A stretch of 51,177 bases of DNA from Candidatus Altimarinota bacterium (GTDB lineage: Bacteria > Patescibacteriota > Gracilibacteria > BD1-5 > UBA6164), in assembly GCA_027066455.1 (NCBI GenBank), contig JAMONT010000015.1, forward strand, positions 1-51,177. The letters are read 5' to 3'. The notes below the pieces were generated by a model that did not search any database, was not told where the DNA came from, and saw only the letters and a program-made list of their open reading frames with translations. Made by a program: the position numbers and the translations under genes. The first letter of the stretch is position 1. Each line of letters begins with the position of its first letter. Positions 1-14,769 of this stretch are shown here, piece after piece.

Positions 1-2
1 TA

Positions 3-83
3 TTCAAATTCAAAGACATAGATGACTTAGAATTGATAGACTTATTTCATTCATTTCTTTGTGGATTTATGAAAGAAATTTAA
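3..83 (+). CDS. 3' end of an unidentified gene
   Basis: Only the last 26 codons of a plus-strand gene are inside the window; the frame opens at base 3 and ends with TAA at 81-83. The visible tail is acidic then hydrophobic (FKFKDIDDLELIDLF, then CGFMKEI). This frame is more protein-like than the alternative frame starting at base 2, which ends a few bases later. No function can be assigned. It converges on the minus-strand transporter, with a shared hairpin between. Confidence 0.5.
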   Translation, partial: FKFKDIDDLELIDLFHSFLCGFMKEI

Positions 84-91
84 GATAAAAA

Positions 92-112
92 AAGGTGCTT
101 TTCAGCACACTT
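92..112. terminator. Bidirectional hairpin terminator
   Basis: Stem AAG-GTGC pairs with GCAC-CTT, with one bulged A and a 6-base loop, between two convergent genes, and A/T runs on both sides. It probably ends both the upstream plus-strand gene and the minus-strand transporter. Confidence 0.55.
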
Positions 113-160
113 ATTTTACATTAACCCAAATTTTTCAGTATTTTTTTTAAAGAAATTTTT

Positions 161-1738
161 TTATCAAGCTAATTTATCATCACTAACAAAATATTTAGGA
201 TCTTCTAAAACATTCACATCAATTATTTTATTTGCATTATTTATTAATATTCTACAATCTGGAGATAAGTGTTTTAAATGTAATTTTTTTCAAGCTTTAG
301 AATATTTTTCAGTTAAATTATTTATGGCTTCAATTGCTGAATGGTCCATAACTTTTGAGTTAGCAAAATCTATAATTACTTCTTTTGTATCATTTTTTAT
401 ATCAAATAATTCTTTGAATTTTGAGATAGAGGCAAAAAATAATGGTCAATCAAGTTCATAATGAGTTATATTTTTATTATCAATATATTTTTTTACATTT
501 ATATCTTGAGATTTTTTCCAAGCAAAAACAAGTGCTGCAATTATTACTCAAGAAACTACAGCTAAAGCTAAATCTCCAGAAATAGCAGTTATTAGAGTTA
601 CAGCAATTAATACAAAAGCATCAGATTTTGGAATTTTGTTGAGCATTCTAAGAGTTGGCCAAGCAAAGGTTCATATTACAACCATAAACATTAGTCAAAC
701 TAAAGCTGCTAAAGGAATTTTCATTATTAAAGTTGTTCCAAAAACTACAAATAATATTAAAAATATTGAAGCTGAAATTCCGGAAAGTCTTTTTCTTCAT
801 CAATTGTTAATATTAATCATAGATTGTCAAATCATAGCACAACCTCACATTGCTCAGAAAAATCAACAAGTTACATTTGCAATTCATTGTCCAACAGCTT
901 CTTTATTTGCTTTTCATCTAGTATTTGTTAATTCATCAATTAATGTTAATGTCATAAGAGATTCTGTTAAACCAATAACTGCTAATATAAGGGAATAAGG
1001 CAAAATTATTTTCAAAAGTTCAAAAAATGGAATGTCTATAATTGGAATATGAAAACTAGGAAATCATCAAACAAGTCAATTAAATCAATTATCTTTCAAA
1101 TAAGTTGCAACAGTTCAAGTATCAGATAAACTAGGAATGTAAAGTGCAAGTAAAGTTACAACAACAATTGCTACTAAACCTGATGGAATAGCTTTTGTTA
1201 ATTTTGGTAAGAATTGAATAATTGCCATAGTTAAAAAAACTAAGAAAAGCATTATTATAAGTGGTCAACTTTCAAGTAAATTTCAGTCAGCTCATTTGAA
1301 TTGAGCCATTTGAGCAAGAAAAATAATTATAGCAAGTCAATTTACAAAACCAAGCATAACTGAATGTGGAATTAATCTAATAATTTTTCAGAGTTTCAAA
1401 AGTCAAAATAATATTTGAAATATTCAAGCTAAAACTACAGCTGCAAGCAAAACTTCTATTCAATTAACTATAACTAAACTAGTCATAACTACAGCCATAG
1501 CTCAAGTTGCTCAACTTATCATTCCAGGTCTACCACCAAAAATAGCAGTTAAAAGCCCCATAATAAAAGCAGCCCAAAGTCAAACCATAGGATCAACTTT
1601 TGCAACAAATGAGAATGCAATTGCTTCTGGAATTAAAGCCAAAGCAACAGTAATACCAGATAAAATATCAGCTTTAACTTGTCATTTTTTTCATAAATCT
1701 ATATAATCATTTTTTTGTAACCAATTTAAAAGTAGCAT
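161..1738 (-). CDS. SulP-family inorganic anion transporter with C-terminal STAS domain
   Basis: 525 aa. An inner-membrane anion carrier of the SulP family (sulfate, bicarbonate or similar; the substrate cannot be read from sequence). The first about 400 residues hold a run of hydrophobic segments. The N-terminal SulP signature is clear ([19 protein letters not shown]), followed by [13 protein letters not shown] and, mid-protein, GGCAMIGQSMIN and GGRKRLSG. About the last 110 residues form a STAS domain (HYELDGPLFFAS, then [15 protein letters not shown]). Length is normal for the family. The start is the ATG before LLLNWLQK; no Shine-Dalgarno is visible. It stands alone on its strand, so it is probably transcribed singly. 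Confidence 0.93.
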
Positions 1739-1816
1739 TTTTTTTTGTTTATTAATTTAAAATTTATTTTATTATATATATTTTTTTAAAAAGTAAATTT
1801 GTTTTTAAAAAAAAAG

Positions 1817-1844
1817 CTTGAATAATTTTTTTTCTTTGTATAAT
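1817..1844 (+). promoter_or_regulatory. Candidate promoter for the gene at 1882
   Basis: A perfect -10 TATAAT (1839-1844) lies 38 bases before the start codon at 1882. A TTGAAT/CTTGAA-like -35 sits 15-16 bases upstream, slightly short spacing. The -10 is convincing, the -35 less so. Confidence 0.45.
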
Positions 1845-1881
1845 AGCTTTGTTTTAAATTTAATTTATTAATAAAAAAAAT

Positions 1882-3993
1882 ATGATAAGAAATAAAAAAT
1901 GATCTATCAGTGTAGTTCTAATTATTATTTTTGTGATTTTAGTATGACTTTGATGATATGCTTATTATAATGGAAATAAAGCTGAACCAAATTCTAGTTT
2001 AACTGATAAAATAACAGGATGACTTACAAAGGTAGTAGAATCTGTAACTCCTGAATCTAATAGTAGTTCAGAAGAATTAAACTATAAATTTAATTTTGAT
2101 GCTAATTTTGAACTTTTAAATGATTCAAAAAAAGAATCTTTTTGAGAATTAAAAATAGAAAATTGAGAAATAATTACAAAAGAAAAATCTCTTAAACAAA
2201 GTATAAAAATTTGAAATATTAGTTGAAAATTAAAAACTCCTGAAATAAAAAACTGAGAAAAGCAAGAAATTAATTTCAAGGATTTTTCAGCAATTTGAGA
2301 TAATGAAATTACATATTTTTACACTTGAGAATGATATGAAAAATTAATGGAATTTTATAAATGAATATATGAATCAGTAAAACTAGATTTAAATACTATT
2401 AATTCTATTGAAAAAGCTTACAGAGAAAAAAAATATGTAAAAGTAGATAATTCTAAACCGATTTTAAAAGTTTTATGAGAATTATCAAAAAATGAATTAA
2501 TTAAAAAAATAGCTATTTGACTTTCAACAACAAATCCAAAAGCATATTATGAAAAAATAAAAATTTGAAAAGAATTAAAAAAAGTTTTTGCTTCTGATTT
2601 TATCATAAATTATATTTTCAAAGATTGAGAATATAATGAAAAAACTAAAAAAACTTTTTTATCTATAAATGATAGAATTTGTACAGATGCTATTCCAGTT
2701 ATTTCGAATATTGTAAAAGAATTTAAATTAGAAAGTTTTATTGATACAAGTTTTGAAAATGAATGTATTACTGGAATTAAACAAGTAAATGGATTTTTAC
2801 CAATGTTTATTCAAATCTACAAAGAAGGTGATATAAAATCTGGAAATTATAAATTTGTAGTTAGTCAAGGAATTACTTTAAAATTAGAAATAAATTATAA
2901 AAGAAATATTTTAGATACTTATAGTTTAGATTTAAAAGACCCAAAAAATTCTGTAAGTTTAGCTTTATCAGGAGATAAAAATAAATTAAAATCAAGTTTG
3001 TTAAAATTAAATATTGATGAAAACTGAATAAAAATTAACTGAGAAATAAAAAATTGAAAATGAAAAATTAATATAAATATTTGAGAAGAAACTGAAAATA
3101 TAAAATGATTTATAGAATTCAAAAAATATTTTGTTTCAAACTATGACTTAGAATGAAACTCTGAAGACTGAGAAAATACTTTTATAGCAAAATGAAATTA
3201 TAAAGAAGGAAAAATTAGAATAGAATGAAAAAAACAATGAGATAAATGAAATTTTTTATTAGAATATAATAAAGAAAAATTTTTATTAGATTCTAATGCT
3301 CCTATTTGAAATAAATTTAAAATTAGTTATGAAAATAAAAAAATTGATTTGGATATGGATTTTTTAAATGGTTTAAAATTAAAATCTCATTATGAAAAAT
3401 GAAAATTTTATTATGATATGGTTGAAAAAAATAAATTTACTTGAAAAATTACAAAATCTAAACTTAATTATGATAATTGAAAAATAAATTGAGAACGGAT
3501 TTATAATGATAATAAAGGAACTTTAACTTGAAATTTTAAAAATTTAGAAGATTTTGATTTAGAATTTTCAGAAGAAAAAGAAAAAATAAATATAAAAGCA
3601 AAATCAGAAAAAATTTCAGATAAAGAAACAAAAATTACTGTTGTTTTAAAAGAAAAAGATAAAGAAAAATTAAATGTAAATATTTCAAGAATTAAATGAA
3701 AAAAAGATTGATATAAAACTTGTGAAATAAAATGAAAAATTTTAAGTGTAGATGATAAAAAAGAAATTAATTTTAATATTAATTCTAGCTATAAAAAAGG
3801 TTGAGTAAAATTTGAAATTCCAAAAGATTTTGAAGAAATAAATATAACTTTTTTAGAAATTTCTACTTTACCAGATTTTAATATGGTAGCAAGATTAAAG
3901 GAAATAGAAATTTGAGCAGATAAATTAGTTTTTTGAGCTGTTTGAGTGATATGATGAGTTTTTGTTGCTTGAATGATAGATTGATTTTTCTAA
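1882..3993 (+). CDS. Large membrane-anchored protein of unknown function
   Basis: 703 aa, not recognised. An N-terminal membrane segment at about residues 8-27 (SISVVLIIIFVILVGLGGYAY) follows a short basic stretch, which suggests one anchor with the bulk outside. A low-complexity Ser/Asn linker (about 50-62) leads to a long Lys/Glu/Asn-rich region that looks like repeated beta strands rather than coiled coil: many short alternating hydrophobic/charged stretches with Asn-Gly turns. A second hydrophobic segment closes the protein (about 682-703, GAVGVIGGVFVAGMIDGFF), so both ends may be in the membrane. Many of the glycines are encoded by TGA. The gene is followed by a hairpin terminator and lies in a cluster of envelope genes. 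Confidence 0.8.
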
Positions 3994-4017
3994 TACTTTT
4001 AAAAAATAAAACCAAAA

Positions 4018-4047
4018 AAAATTATGATAAATTTTTATAATAATTTT
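4018..4047 (+). terminator. Hairpin terminator
   Basis: A 14-bp A/T stem (one mismatch) with a 2-base loop is followed by a run of T, 24 bases after the stop of the preceding gene. It is nearly the same sequence as the hairpin at 17085. Confidence 0.7.
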
Positions 4048-4135
4048 TTTTTGTTTAAAATAATATTAAAAATTATTATGAAAAAATAAAATAAATGATA
4101 TAATGAAAATAATTTTAAAATTTAAATAAAAAAAT

Positions 4136-4834
4136 ATGTGAAAAATAATAAAAAAATCAGTTGAAAAAATTATTATTAATAAAGAAAAATTTGATTTAAC
4201 AATGAAATGAGAGTTCAAAATAGAATTTTCTTCTGATTCTTTTTGACCTTATAATTACAAATTTGAAAAAACTGATTGTTATTTTAATGATTGACTTGAA
4301 GATAGATGAACTTCTATTTTTCCTTTAAAAAATAAATCTTTTAAAAATACAGAAATTTTTCTTGAAACTGATGAAATTGTAATTGCTGTTTGAGAAAGAT
4401 GAAGTTTGATGTGAGAAGAAAAATCTTTTATTGATGTAATAAATATAAAAACAGAAAAAAAATATAGACTTTTTTCTGATGAAATAAATTTGATTTATAA
4501 TACAAAAGAAAATTTAATTATAAATGCAAAAAAAGAATGAGTTTTTAAAACTCTAACTTTGAATAAAAAAACTCTTGAAAAAAATACTGAAAAAAATGAA
4601 GAATTACAAGCATTTTTCAAAATAATTTATAATGCAAAAGAAAAAAAATGGTTTTTATTAGATTTTGATGCTGAAAATATAAGTGAAATTGATGAAGAAA
4701 AAAAATACCAAAATTGATATTTTAATTTAAAAGAAATAAAAATTTCAGGAAAACCAGAAAAATTTGACAGAAAAAATTTTATAATAAAAACCGATAAATG
4801 AGAAATAGATATTTGGGAAGAAAGTATAAAATAA
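4136..4834 (+). CDS. Unknown soluble protein
   Basis: 232 aa, not recognised. The start is ATG followed directly by TGA (Met-Gly), so a standard-code reading would hide this gene. No signal peptide or membrane segment is visible. The sequence is rich in Lys, Glu, Ile and Asn with alternating hydrophobic and polar residues (for example EIVIAVGERGSLMGEE, then KSFIDVINI), which suggests an all-beta fold. Single cysteine. It lies between two envelope-protein genes and ends just before a strong promoter, so it is not in an operon with the next gene. Confidence 0.7.
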
Positions 4835-4855
4835 TTTTGTAAAAATGCTAAATAT

Positions 4856-4884
4856 TTGACAATGTACTAAAAATATTGTAGAAT
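4856..4884 (+). promoter_or_regulatory. Strong sigma-70-type promoter for the protease-TPR gene
   Basis: Consensus -35 TTGACA (4856-4861), exactly 17 bases, then -10 TAGAAT (4879-4884). The predicted start of transcription is about 30 bases before the ATG at 4922. This is one of the best promoters in the window and shows a normal primary sigma factor. Confidence 0.8.
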
Positions 4885-4921
4885 TAATTTAATTTAAAAG
4901 TTTATTTATTAAATTAGTTTT

Positions 4922-8182
<3,261 letters not shown>

Positions 8183-8242
8183 TTATTTTTTATTCAATAG
8201 ATAATGAAATAAAATTAATTTTGTAATATCTTTTTTACTTTT

Positions 8243-9433
8243 TTACCAAATTTTTTTATAAATTCAAGCTATTAAAAATCATATTAATAAAAAATGTATT
8301 CAAACAGGAACATTAAAAGAGAAAAAAATTAAAAACAATAATAAAGAAATTTTTATTTCTTTATTATTTGCTTTTTTAATTATATAAAAACTAAAAAAAG
8401 AAAAAATAACAAATCATAAAAATCCAAAAAAATAAAAAAAATCTAAAAAAATATTATGAGTTCTACTTGCTGTAAAAAAATTATTTTTTTGTAATTCATA
8501 AATTTTAAAATTATCAAAAATTATACTTATTGTATCTGCTCACCAACCAAAAAAGAAAGTTTTAAAATTATAAAAAATAGCATTTATACTTGTTTCCCAA
8601 ATATAAAATCTATTATTTAATGAACCTATTTTTTCAGAAGAAATATAAAAAAATCATATAATTATTATTAATAAAAAAATTGAAATAATAGGGAAAAATA
8701 TTTTTTTTGTTTTAAAAGTAAAATGATAAATCAAATATAAAATTGCTAAAAATATTCAAAAATAACTTTTTGTTAAAATTATTATAATAAAACTAGAGAA
8801 TAAAAAAATATTTTTTAGAATTTTATTTTTTATAAAATTACTAAGTGGTAATAAAATTAAAGATAATCAAGCTAAATAATTAGGATTTCATAAACTTGAA
8901 AAAACTCTATCTTTAGAAAAATCTGTGATACTTTTTTCAAAAATAGGATCTAATCATAATTTTTGAATTATTGTATATAAATATAAAATAGAACTGAAAA
9001 AAAATATTATATATAAAGTTTTATAAAAATCTTTTTTTTCAAAACTAAAAAAAATACTAAGAGAAAAAAATATTATAGAAATATAAAAAAATATTCAGTG
9101 ATATTTATCAAAAGTACCTAAAAAAGAAATTTTTGGATTTATACTAAAAATAGAAGAGACTAAAAGTAAAAAAATAATTGATGAAAAAATAATTAAAGAA
9201 GAATTTTTTATTTCTATATTTTTTTTGAATATATAAAATATAGAAAAAATTATAAAAAAAAGTCCTGATAAAGCTATTATTGTGGATTTTATTCATTCAT
9301 ATCATCAAATTCAAAAAATATTTATTTCTTTATTTATATGAAAAATATATAAAATATGTGAAAATAAAAAAAATGTAGAAAAAAATAATATTAACACATA
9401 TTTTTTAAAAAGTTGTTCAAAAATATTTAGCAT
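8243..9433 (-). CDS. O-antigen ligase/polymerase-like membrane protein (Wzy_C type)
   Basis: 396 aa, almost entirely hydrophobic with about ten to twelve membrane segments. The family signature is near the C-terminus: NRFYIWETSINAI, then FFFGWGADT, then the extracytoplasmic-loop motif ASRTHNIFLDFFYFFGFLG. Such proteins transfer or polymerise undecaprenyl-linked glycans at the outer face of the membrane. The start chosen is ATG (MLNIFEQLFKK); an upstream in-frame TTG would add 25 residues but has no better leader. It is the only minus-strand gene in this stretch, between two surface-protein genes, which fits glycosylation of surface proteins or a capsule. No glycosyltransferase genes are nearby. 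Confidence 0.82.
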
Positions 9434-9584
9434 AAAAAAATTTATTTTTAAGGAATATCTGAAAATAAAAAAATTTTTTTTATTATAAACAAAAAGAAAA
9501 TTAATCAAAAAGTTTTTTAGTATTTCCTGTAATAAACAAAAAATATTTCTATATTAAAAAATATTTCAAAAAATAGTAAAATAT

Positions 9585-9613
9585 TTGCATATTACAAAAG
9601 AATGTGTTTTAAT
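9585..9613 (+). promoter_or_regulatory. Candidate promoter for the giant secreted protein
   Basis: TTGCAT (9585-9590), 17 bases, TTTAAT (9608-9613), about 55 bases before the ATG at 9668. Moderate match in AT-rich DNA, where chance matches are common. Confidence 0.35.
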
Positions 9614-9667
9614 ATATTTGTTCGGTAAAAAATTATTTTATTATTTTATTACAGTTTATATTAAAAT

Positions 9668-12600
9668 ATGAAAACAAAAACAAAAATAGTTTCTATAATT
9701 AGTTTATGAATTCTTACTATTTCTTGACTAGTTGTAGCTTCAAATCAAAATCTTTTGAATATGTTTGATTTTAAAAATCAAATTGAACAAAAAAAAGGAA
9801 AAGAAAGTAAAACTTTTTTTATTAATCCTGGAGATAGTCAGGTAATAAGTTTTGCTCAAAAAATAAAAAGTATAAATTTTTCTTTAGATTCTGGTTTTAC
9901 TATTAGAACTTTAGAATGATGAACTTGGAAAGATGCTTCTTGAAAAATAGAAGATTTTCAACCTTTAAAAGGTTATTTAGTTAGAAATTTTTCAAAAAAA
10001 CCTTTAATAATAAAAGCTAATTATGCTCCAGTAACAAAAATGGAGGATGCTTTTTTCAGTAGGGAATTGAAAGCTGGTTGGAATATGGTAGCTCCAGCAT
10101 ATAAAAATGATTTATGTAGAGCTGTTACAATAAATAATTGATTGGGAGACAGTTTACCTTATTCAAGTATTTTAGATGTAACTGGAATAGCTTTTCAAAA
10201 TGTAAAAAATTCAAAAGATGATAATGGTGATTTTTGTACATTATTAAGGCAATTAGATCCTAGCTCAACTTGTTACTCAAATACAAAAAAAATAAAAATT
10301 GTAAAGAAATTTTATAGCTGAGAAAATCATTTTGAAGCTATAGTTGATGATGTTGAAGACTTAGATATAGTTAATAAAAATTGAAATTTTGCTATAAAAT
10401 CTAAAAATGATGCTAAAAATAATTTTATGTATGAAAATTTGGCTTATCCAATTTTTGTAAATAATGATACTCTTATTTCAGGTAGCCAAAATATTACAGA
10501 TTCACAAGGTAGAGAAATTCTTAAAAATAAAGAACTTCCTATTGTTGCTGTTATTTTGAATAATAATGAAAAAGTTATAAATACTTCTGATAAAAAAATA
10601 ATTATTCCCTTTCAATTAATTTCTACTTTATATCCAAATAATGAAAGTATAAATGCTTTAGTTTATAATTTAAAATTTAATTATAATAATTGAATAAAAG
10701 AAAGTTATATAAAAATTTGAGATAAAAAATTCTATGATTGAGTTATAAATAAAGAAATAAAAAATTGAATATTATTTTGAGAATTACATATAATTTTAAA
10801 AGATGATGCTGATTCAGATATTTTTGATATTAATTTTTATAAAGATGATTCTTTGATTTTAGATACTACAACTTGATTATCTTTTTGTGGAAGAGAAAAT
10901 ATTATTTCTAATATGGAAGATATAAGAATTAATTATAAAAAAGAAGTAACAAATAGTTGTGCAAGTTTATGAAAATATACAGATTATACAAAAAATACAC
11001 AATGTTGTAATTGATTAACTTGAGTTATTCCAAAATGAGCTTGAGGTTCTATGGTTTGATGAGAAATGCAATGTTTAAAAATAGATGATTGAATTTGTAA
11101 TAATCAATATGAAGATAAAAATAATTCTCCTTTAGACTGTAAATCAGAAACTGTTGTAGTTTCTATACCATTATCAAATATTAAAGCTGTAAGATGAGAA
11201 ATAAATGTTGAATTTATGAATTTAGATATTAAAGCTCAATGAAAATTTGATATTGTTTTAGATGAAATTATTTTTAAAATAAAATCTATGAGTTGAACTG
11301 TAGTTGATAATTCTAATATTTCAAAAGTTTCTTTATATTCAGGATTTAATTTAATAAAAGAAATTTCAGGTTCACAAATAAATAAAAATTTTGCTATAGC
11401 TGATTTCACTGGAACAAAAAGTTTTAAAAATGTTTGACTTTTTAGTTGAATTGATGTGAATATATTAAAAAATACAACTGAAATTCTTAGAATAAAAGTA
11501 GATTTAACTGATAGTTCTGAAGCTGTAACAAATTCTCCTTATGAAATAGAAATAGTCAGTTTAACAATTAATGATGAAAATTGAAATAAAGTAAAAGTAA
11601 ATAATTTACCTTTAAAATCATCTAGGCAATTAAGTGTAGTTGATTCAGGAAAATTAAATATTGTGTATGATTCATCTAATGAAGATAATAATAGTCCAAA
11701 AACAATTTTAGCTTGAGATGAAAAAATTGTTGCTTCTGTTGATGTTAAAGCTACAAATGAATATGTTGATATTGAAATTGTGAAATTTATAGTTGATAAA
11801 GATTTAACTAGAGCTATTAGTTCAGCTTCACTATATTTAGATGATGGATTAATTGCTACTAGTACAAGTTCTGATATAAATTATTGAACTATTTGAACAA
11901 TTATTAGTTTTGATAATTTAACAAATTTAATAATTCCTGAAGAAACTGTAGAATTAAGATTGGAATTAAAAACAAATAATATTGGTTATCAAAAAGTTTG
12001 AGGAGATGTATTAAATGCAAAAATAATAAAAGTAGATTTATTAAATTTAGAAGGAATAAATTCTGGAAAAACACTTTTAGATATAGATACTTGAATGTTT
12101 TCTTCAAAAGATTTTTCTATTGTTCCAGCAATAGTAATTCCTTCAATAATTAATACTTTATCAACTAATTGAGAAGCAAAAATAAGAGTTACTGCTGATT
12201 CAGGTGATAATAAACAAAAAAATTCTAATGCTTCACCAGTTGTTAATGTAAAAGAATTTGTATTTACTGAATTAGGTAATTCTGAAGAAATTGATAGTTA
12301 TTCTATTTATAAAGATGGTAATTCAGCTAGTACAAAAAATTGTGTTACTTCTGATAATAGAGTTATTTGTACCTTATTAAATCCAGTTTCTATAGATGGT
12401 TATGAAGATTTTATAATAAAAGCTAAATGAACTATTAATAAAACTTATAATTTACAATTACAAAAAACAGGTGTGATTTATTCTACTTCTGAAACAGATG
12501 ATAATGACAATGGTAGTGTTGAATTTACTTCTAATATAAATCAAGAATTAAATTTATGAAATTTTATTTGAGAAAATTCAGTTGGTAATGAAAATAATAT

Positions 12601-14743
12601 TGATAAAGATGAAATTATTAAGAATTCTTTTAATGAAGTATATAATCATTATAAAAAAGAAATTCCTAAAAAGTTAAAAAAAGATTCAAATTGATATAGT
12701 GATACTTATGTTTTATATGATTTTCAAACTCATATGCAAACTTCACTTATATATGCTGATGAAAAATGAAATAAAGAAATGTTAGCAAAATTACTTGAAT
12801 TGGCCTTGATTCCTTTACAAGATAAATATCTTACAAATTGAAAATGGTTAAATAATAATAATTGATATGTTTGAAAAGAAGTTAATCTTCCTATTTCACA
12901 ATATTTTAGTTTATTAACTAGAGTTATATCTGCAGGGGAAAGACATTGAATAAATGTTAATTTATCAGATTGAGATTTAAAAATAATTGAAGATCATATT
13001 GATAAATGGATAAAAATAGAAGTTAATAGAGATAGAATAGATGATAAGGATATGTTTTATGTTCAATCAATATTACAATTTTATGATTATATGAATAAAA
13101 ATTGAAAAACAATTAAAAATATTATAGAGTGGAAAAAATATGTTCAAGATTATATGAATTTGAGTGTTAATCCTAAATGGGAAAAAGTAGAATGTAGTTA
13201 TAATAATGAAGAATATAATTGTTTAGCCTTAGATAGAACTGGTTGGGGAGATTATATAGATTATGCTTATGCTTGATATGGTAAAGACTATAAAAAAATA
13301 AATTCAGATACAGATCCTAAAGCTATGTTTGACTCTAATTGAGTGGTTAAACATCCCAAAAAATATTTAGATAAAGTTGCAACTGATATATCTCATGCTA
13401 GAAGATTTAATTGGTTTTTTGAAACAGTATACAGATTTTGAAAACCTTTTGATGTTACAATAAGTAATAATACTTTACAATGATGGGCAAATAATTTGGC
13501 TTATAGAGTTTCAATATGAACAATTGAATATCCACATTTTACAGTTTTTTCTGATTGAGTAAATGGTTGGTATAGAGTTAATTATAATTGAACAAAATGA
13601 GCAGGACTTGCTCCTTGATATGTTGATAAATATTTTGTATGAAGTTCATATTGAATTATGTGAATATATAATGAAAAAATTTATAGATGGATGAATGCTT
13701 GGGTAAATAAATATTGAATTGAATGAGTTTATAAAACTGATAAATTAAATTATTATAGTTCAATAGAAATTAATATAAAAAATAGTTTAACTAATATAAG
13801 TTCAGAAAAAATAGTTAATTTTTTAGAAATATGAAATATATGAATTAATACAACACAAAGAGAATATTCAAAAGATTCTATTTTAGCTTGAGAAACACAA
13901 GAAATTTTTAATGTTGTAATAGAATGACAAAATGAAGATATTGAAGTTTGAGCTTTGAGTTTTAAATTATTAGGTTGAGATTGAAGTACTAATGAAGATT
14001 TGAAAAATACAATAAATAAATTTTTTGTTTATTTAGATGATACTCAAATTTTTGAATGAACAAGTTCTAGTATAGTTGTTGAAAATTGAACTTTAAGTTT
14101 GAAAGTAGAAAATAGTTTTATTTTAAAAAAGTGAAAACAAAAACTTAGATTAGTTATAGAAACTAATAATATTTGATACCAAAATGTATGAAAAGCTATT
14201 TATTATGCTTCTATGAAGGAGTTTTGATTTTATAAATTAAGATGAATTGAATCAGATGCCAGTTTAGATTCTGTTGTACAAATAGATAATTTTACAAGAT
14301 ATCAATTTTTTGTAACTCCTGCTAAAATTACTACATCAGTAATTAATACATTAGCAAATAATTGAGAAGCAAAAATAAAACTTTCTGTAAATACTTGATA
14401 TAATAAAGAGTTAAATACAAATGCTAGTACAGCAGTTTATATTAAATGATTTTCTTTAAAAGAATTATGAAATTCAAATGAGATAGATTCTTACTTTGTA
14501 TATAAAGATTGAGATTCTGCTAGTACAAAAAAATGTAATACTTTTTTTAATGGAGATTTTATATATTGTGAACTTAAAAATCCTGTACATATAAGTGGTT
14601 TTGAAAATTTTATTATAAAATCTAAAGCTACAGTAAATAAAACTTATGCTTTAGAATTGAATTGAATTGACTATGTAACTACTTCAGGTAGTACAAATCT
14701 TAATTCTTCAATAAAATTAGACTTGGGTTCTAAAACTTATTAA
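9668..14743 (+). CDS. Giant secreted surface protein with a duplicated beta module around a helical domain
   Basis: 1691 aa, family not recognised. A signal peptide (about 1-26) is followed by a region with several cysteines. A module of about 270 residues occurs twice (about 680-940 and 1405-1675): both copies carry NNIGYQ(K/N)VG, then (I/V)INTL(S/A)(T/N)NGEAKI, then GNS(E/N)EIDSY and KDG(N/D)SASTK, and end with GINKTY-like strands. Between them (about 985-1360) sits a Trp/Tyr-rich, mainly helical domain (DTYVLYDFQTHMQTSLIYAD, GWGDYIDYAYAGYGKDY, DISHARRFNWFFETVYRFG) that recalls alpha/alpha-toroid carbohydrate enzymes, but no catalytic motif is certain. No C-terminal anchor is visible. Probably an S-layer, adhesin or glycan-acting protein. 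The next gene starts 26 bases later and may be cotranscribed. Confidence 0.85.
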
Positions 14744-14769
14744 AAAAATTTATTTATTAAAAAAATATT

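Noticed and set aside
636-998. Plus-strand open frame of 120 codons within the SulP gene
   Set aside because: The minus-strand frame carries the complete SulP-STAS protein with conserved motifs; the plus frame is its shadow.
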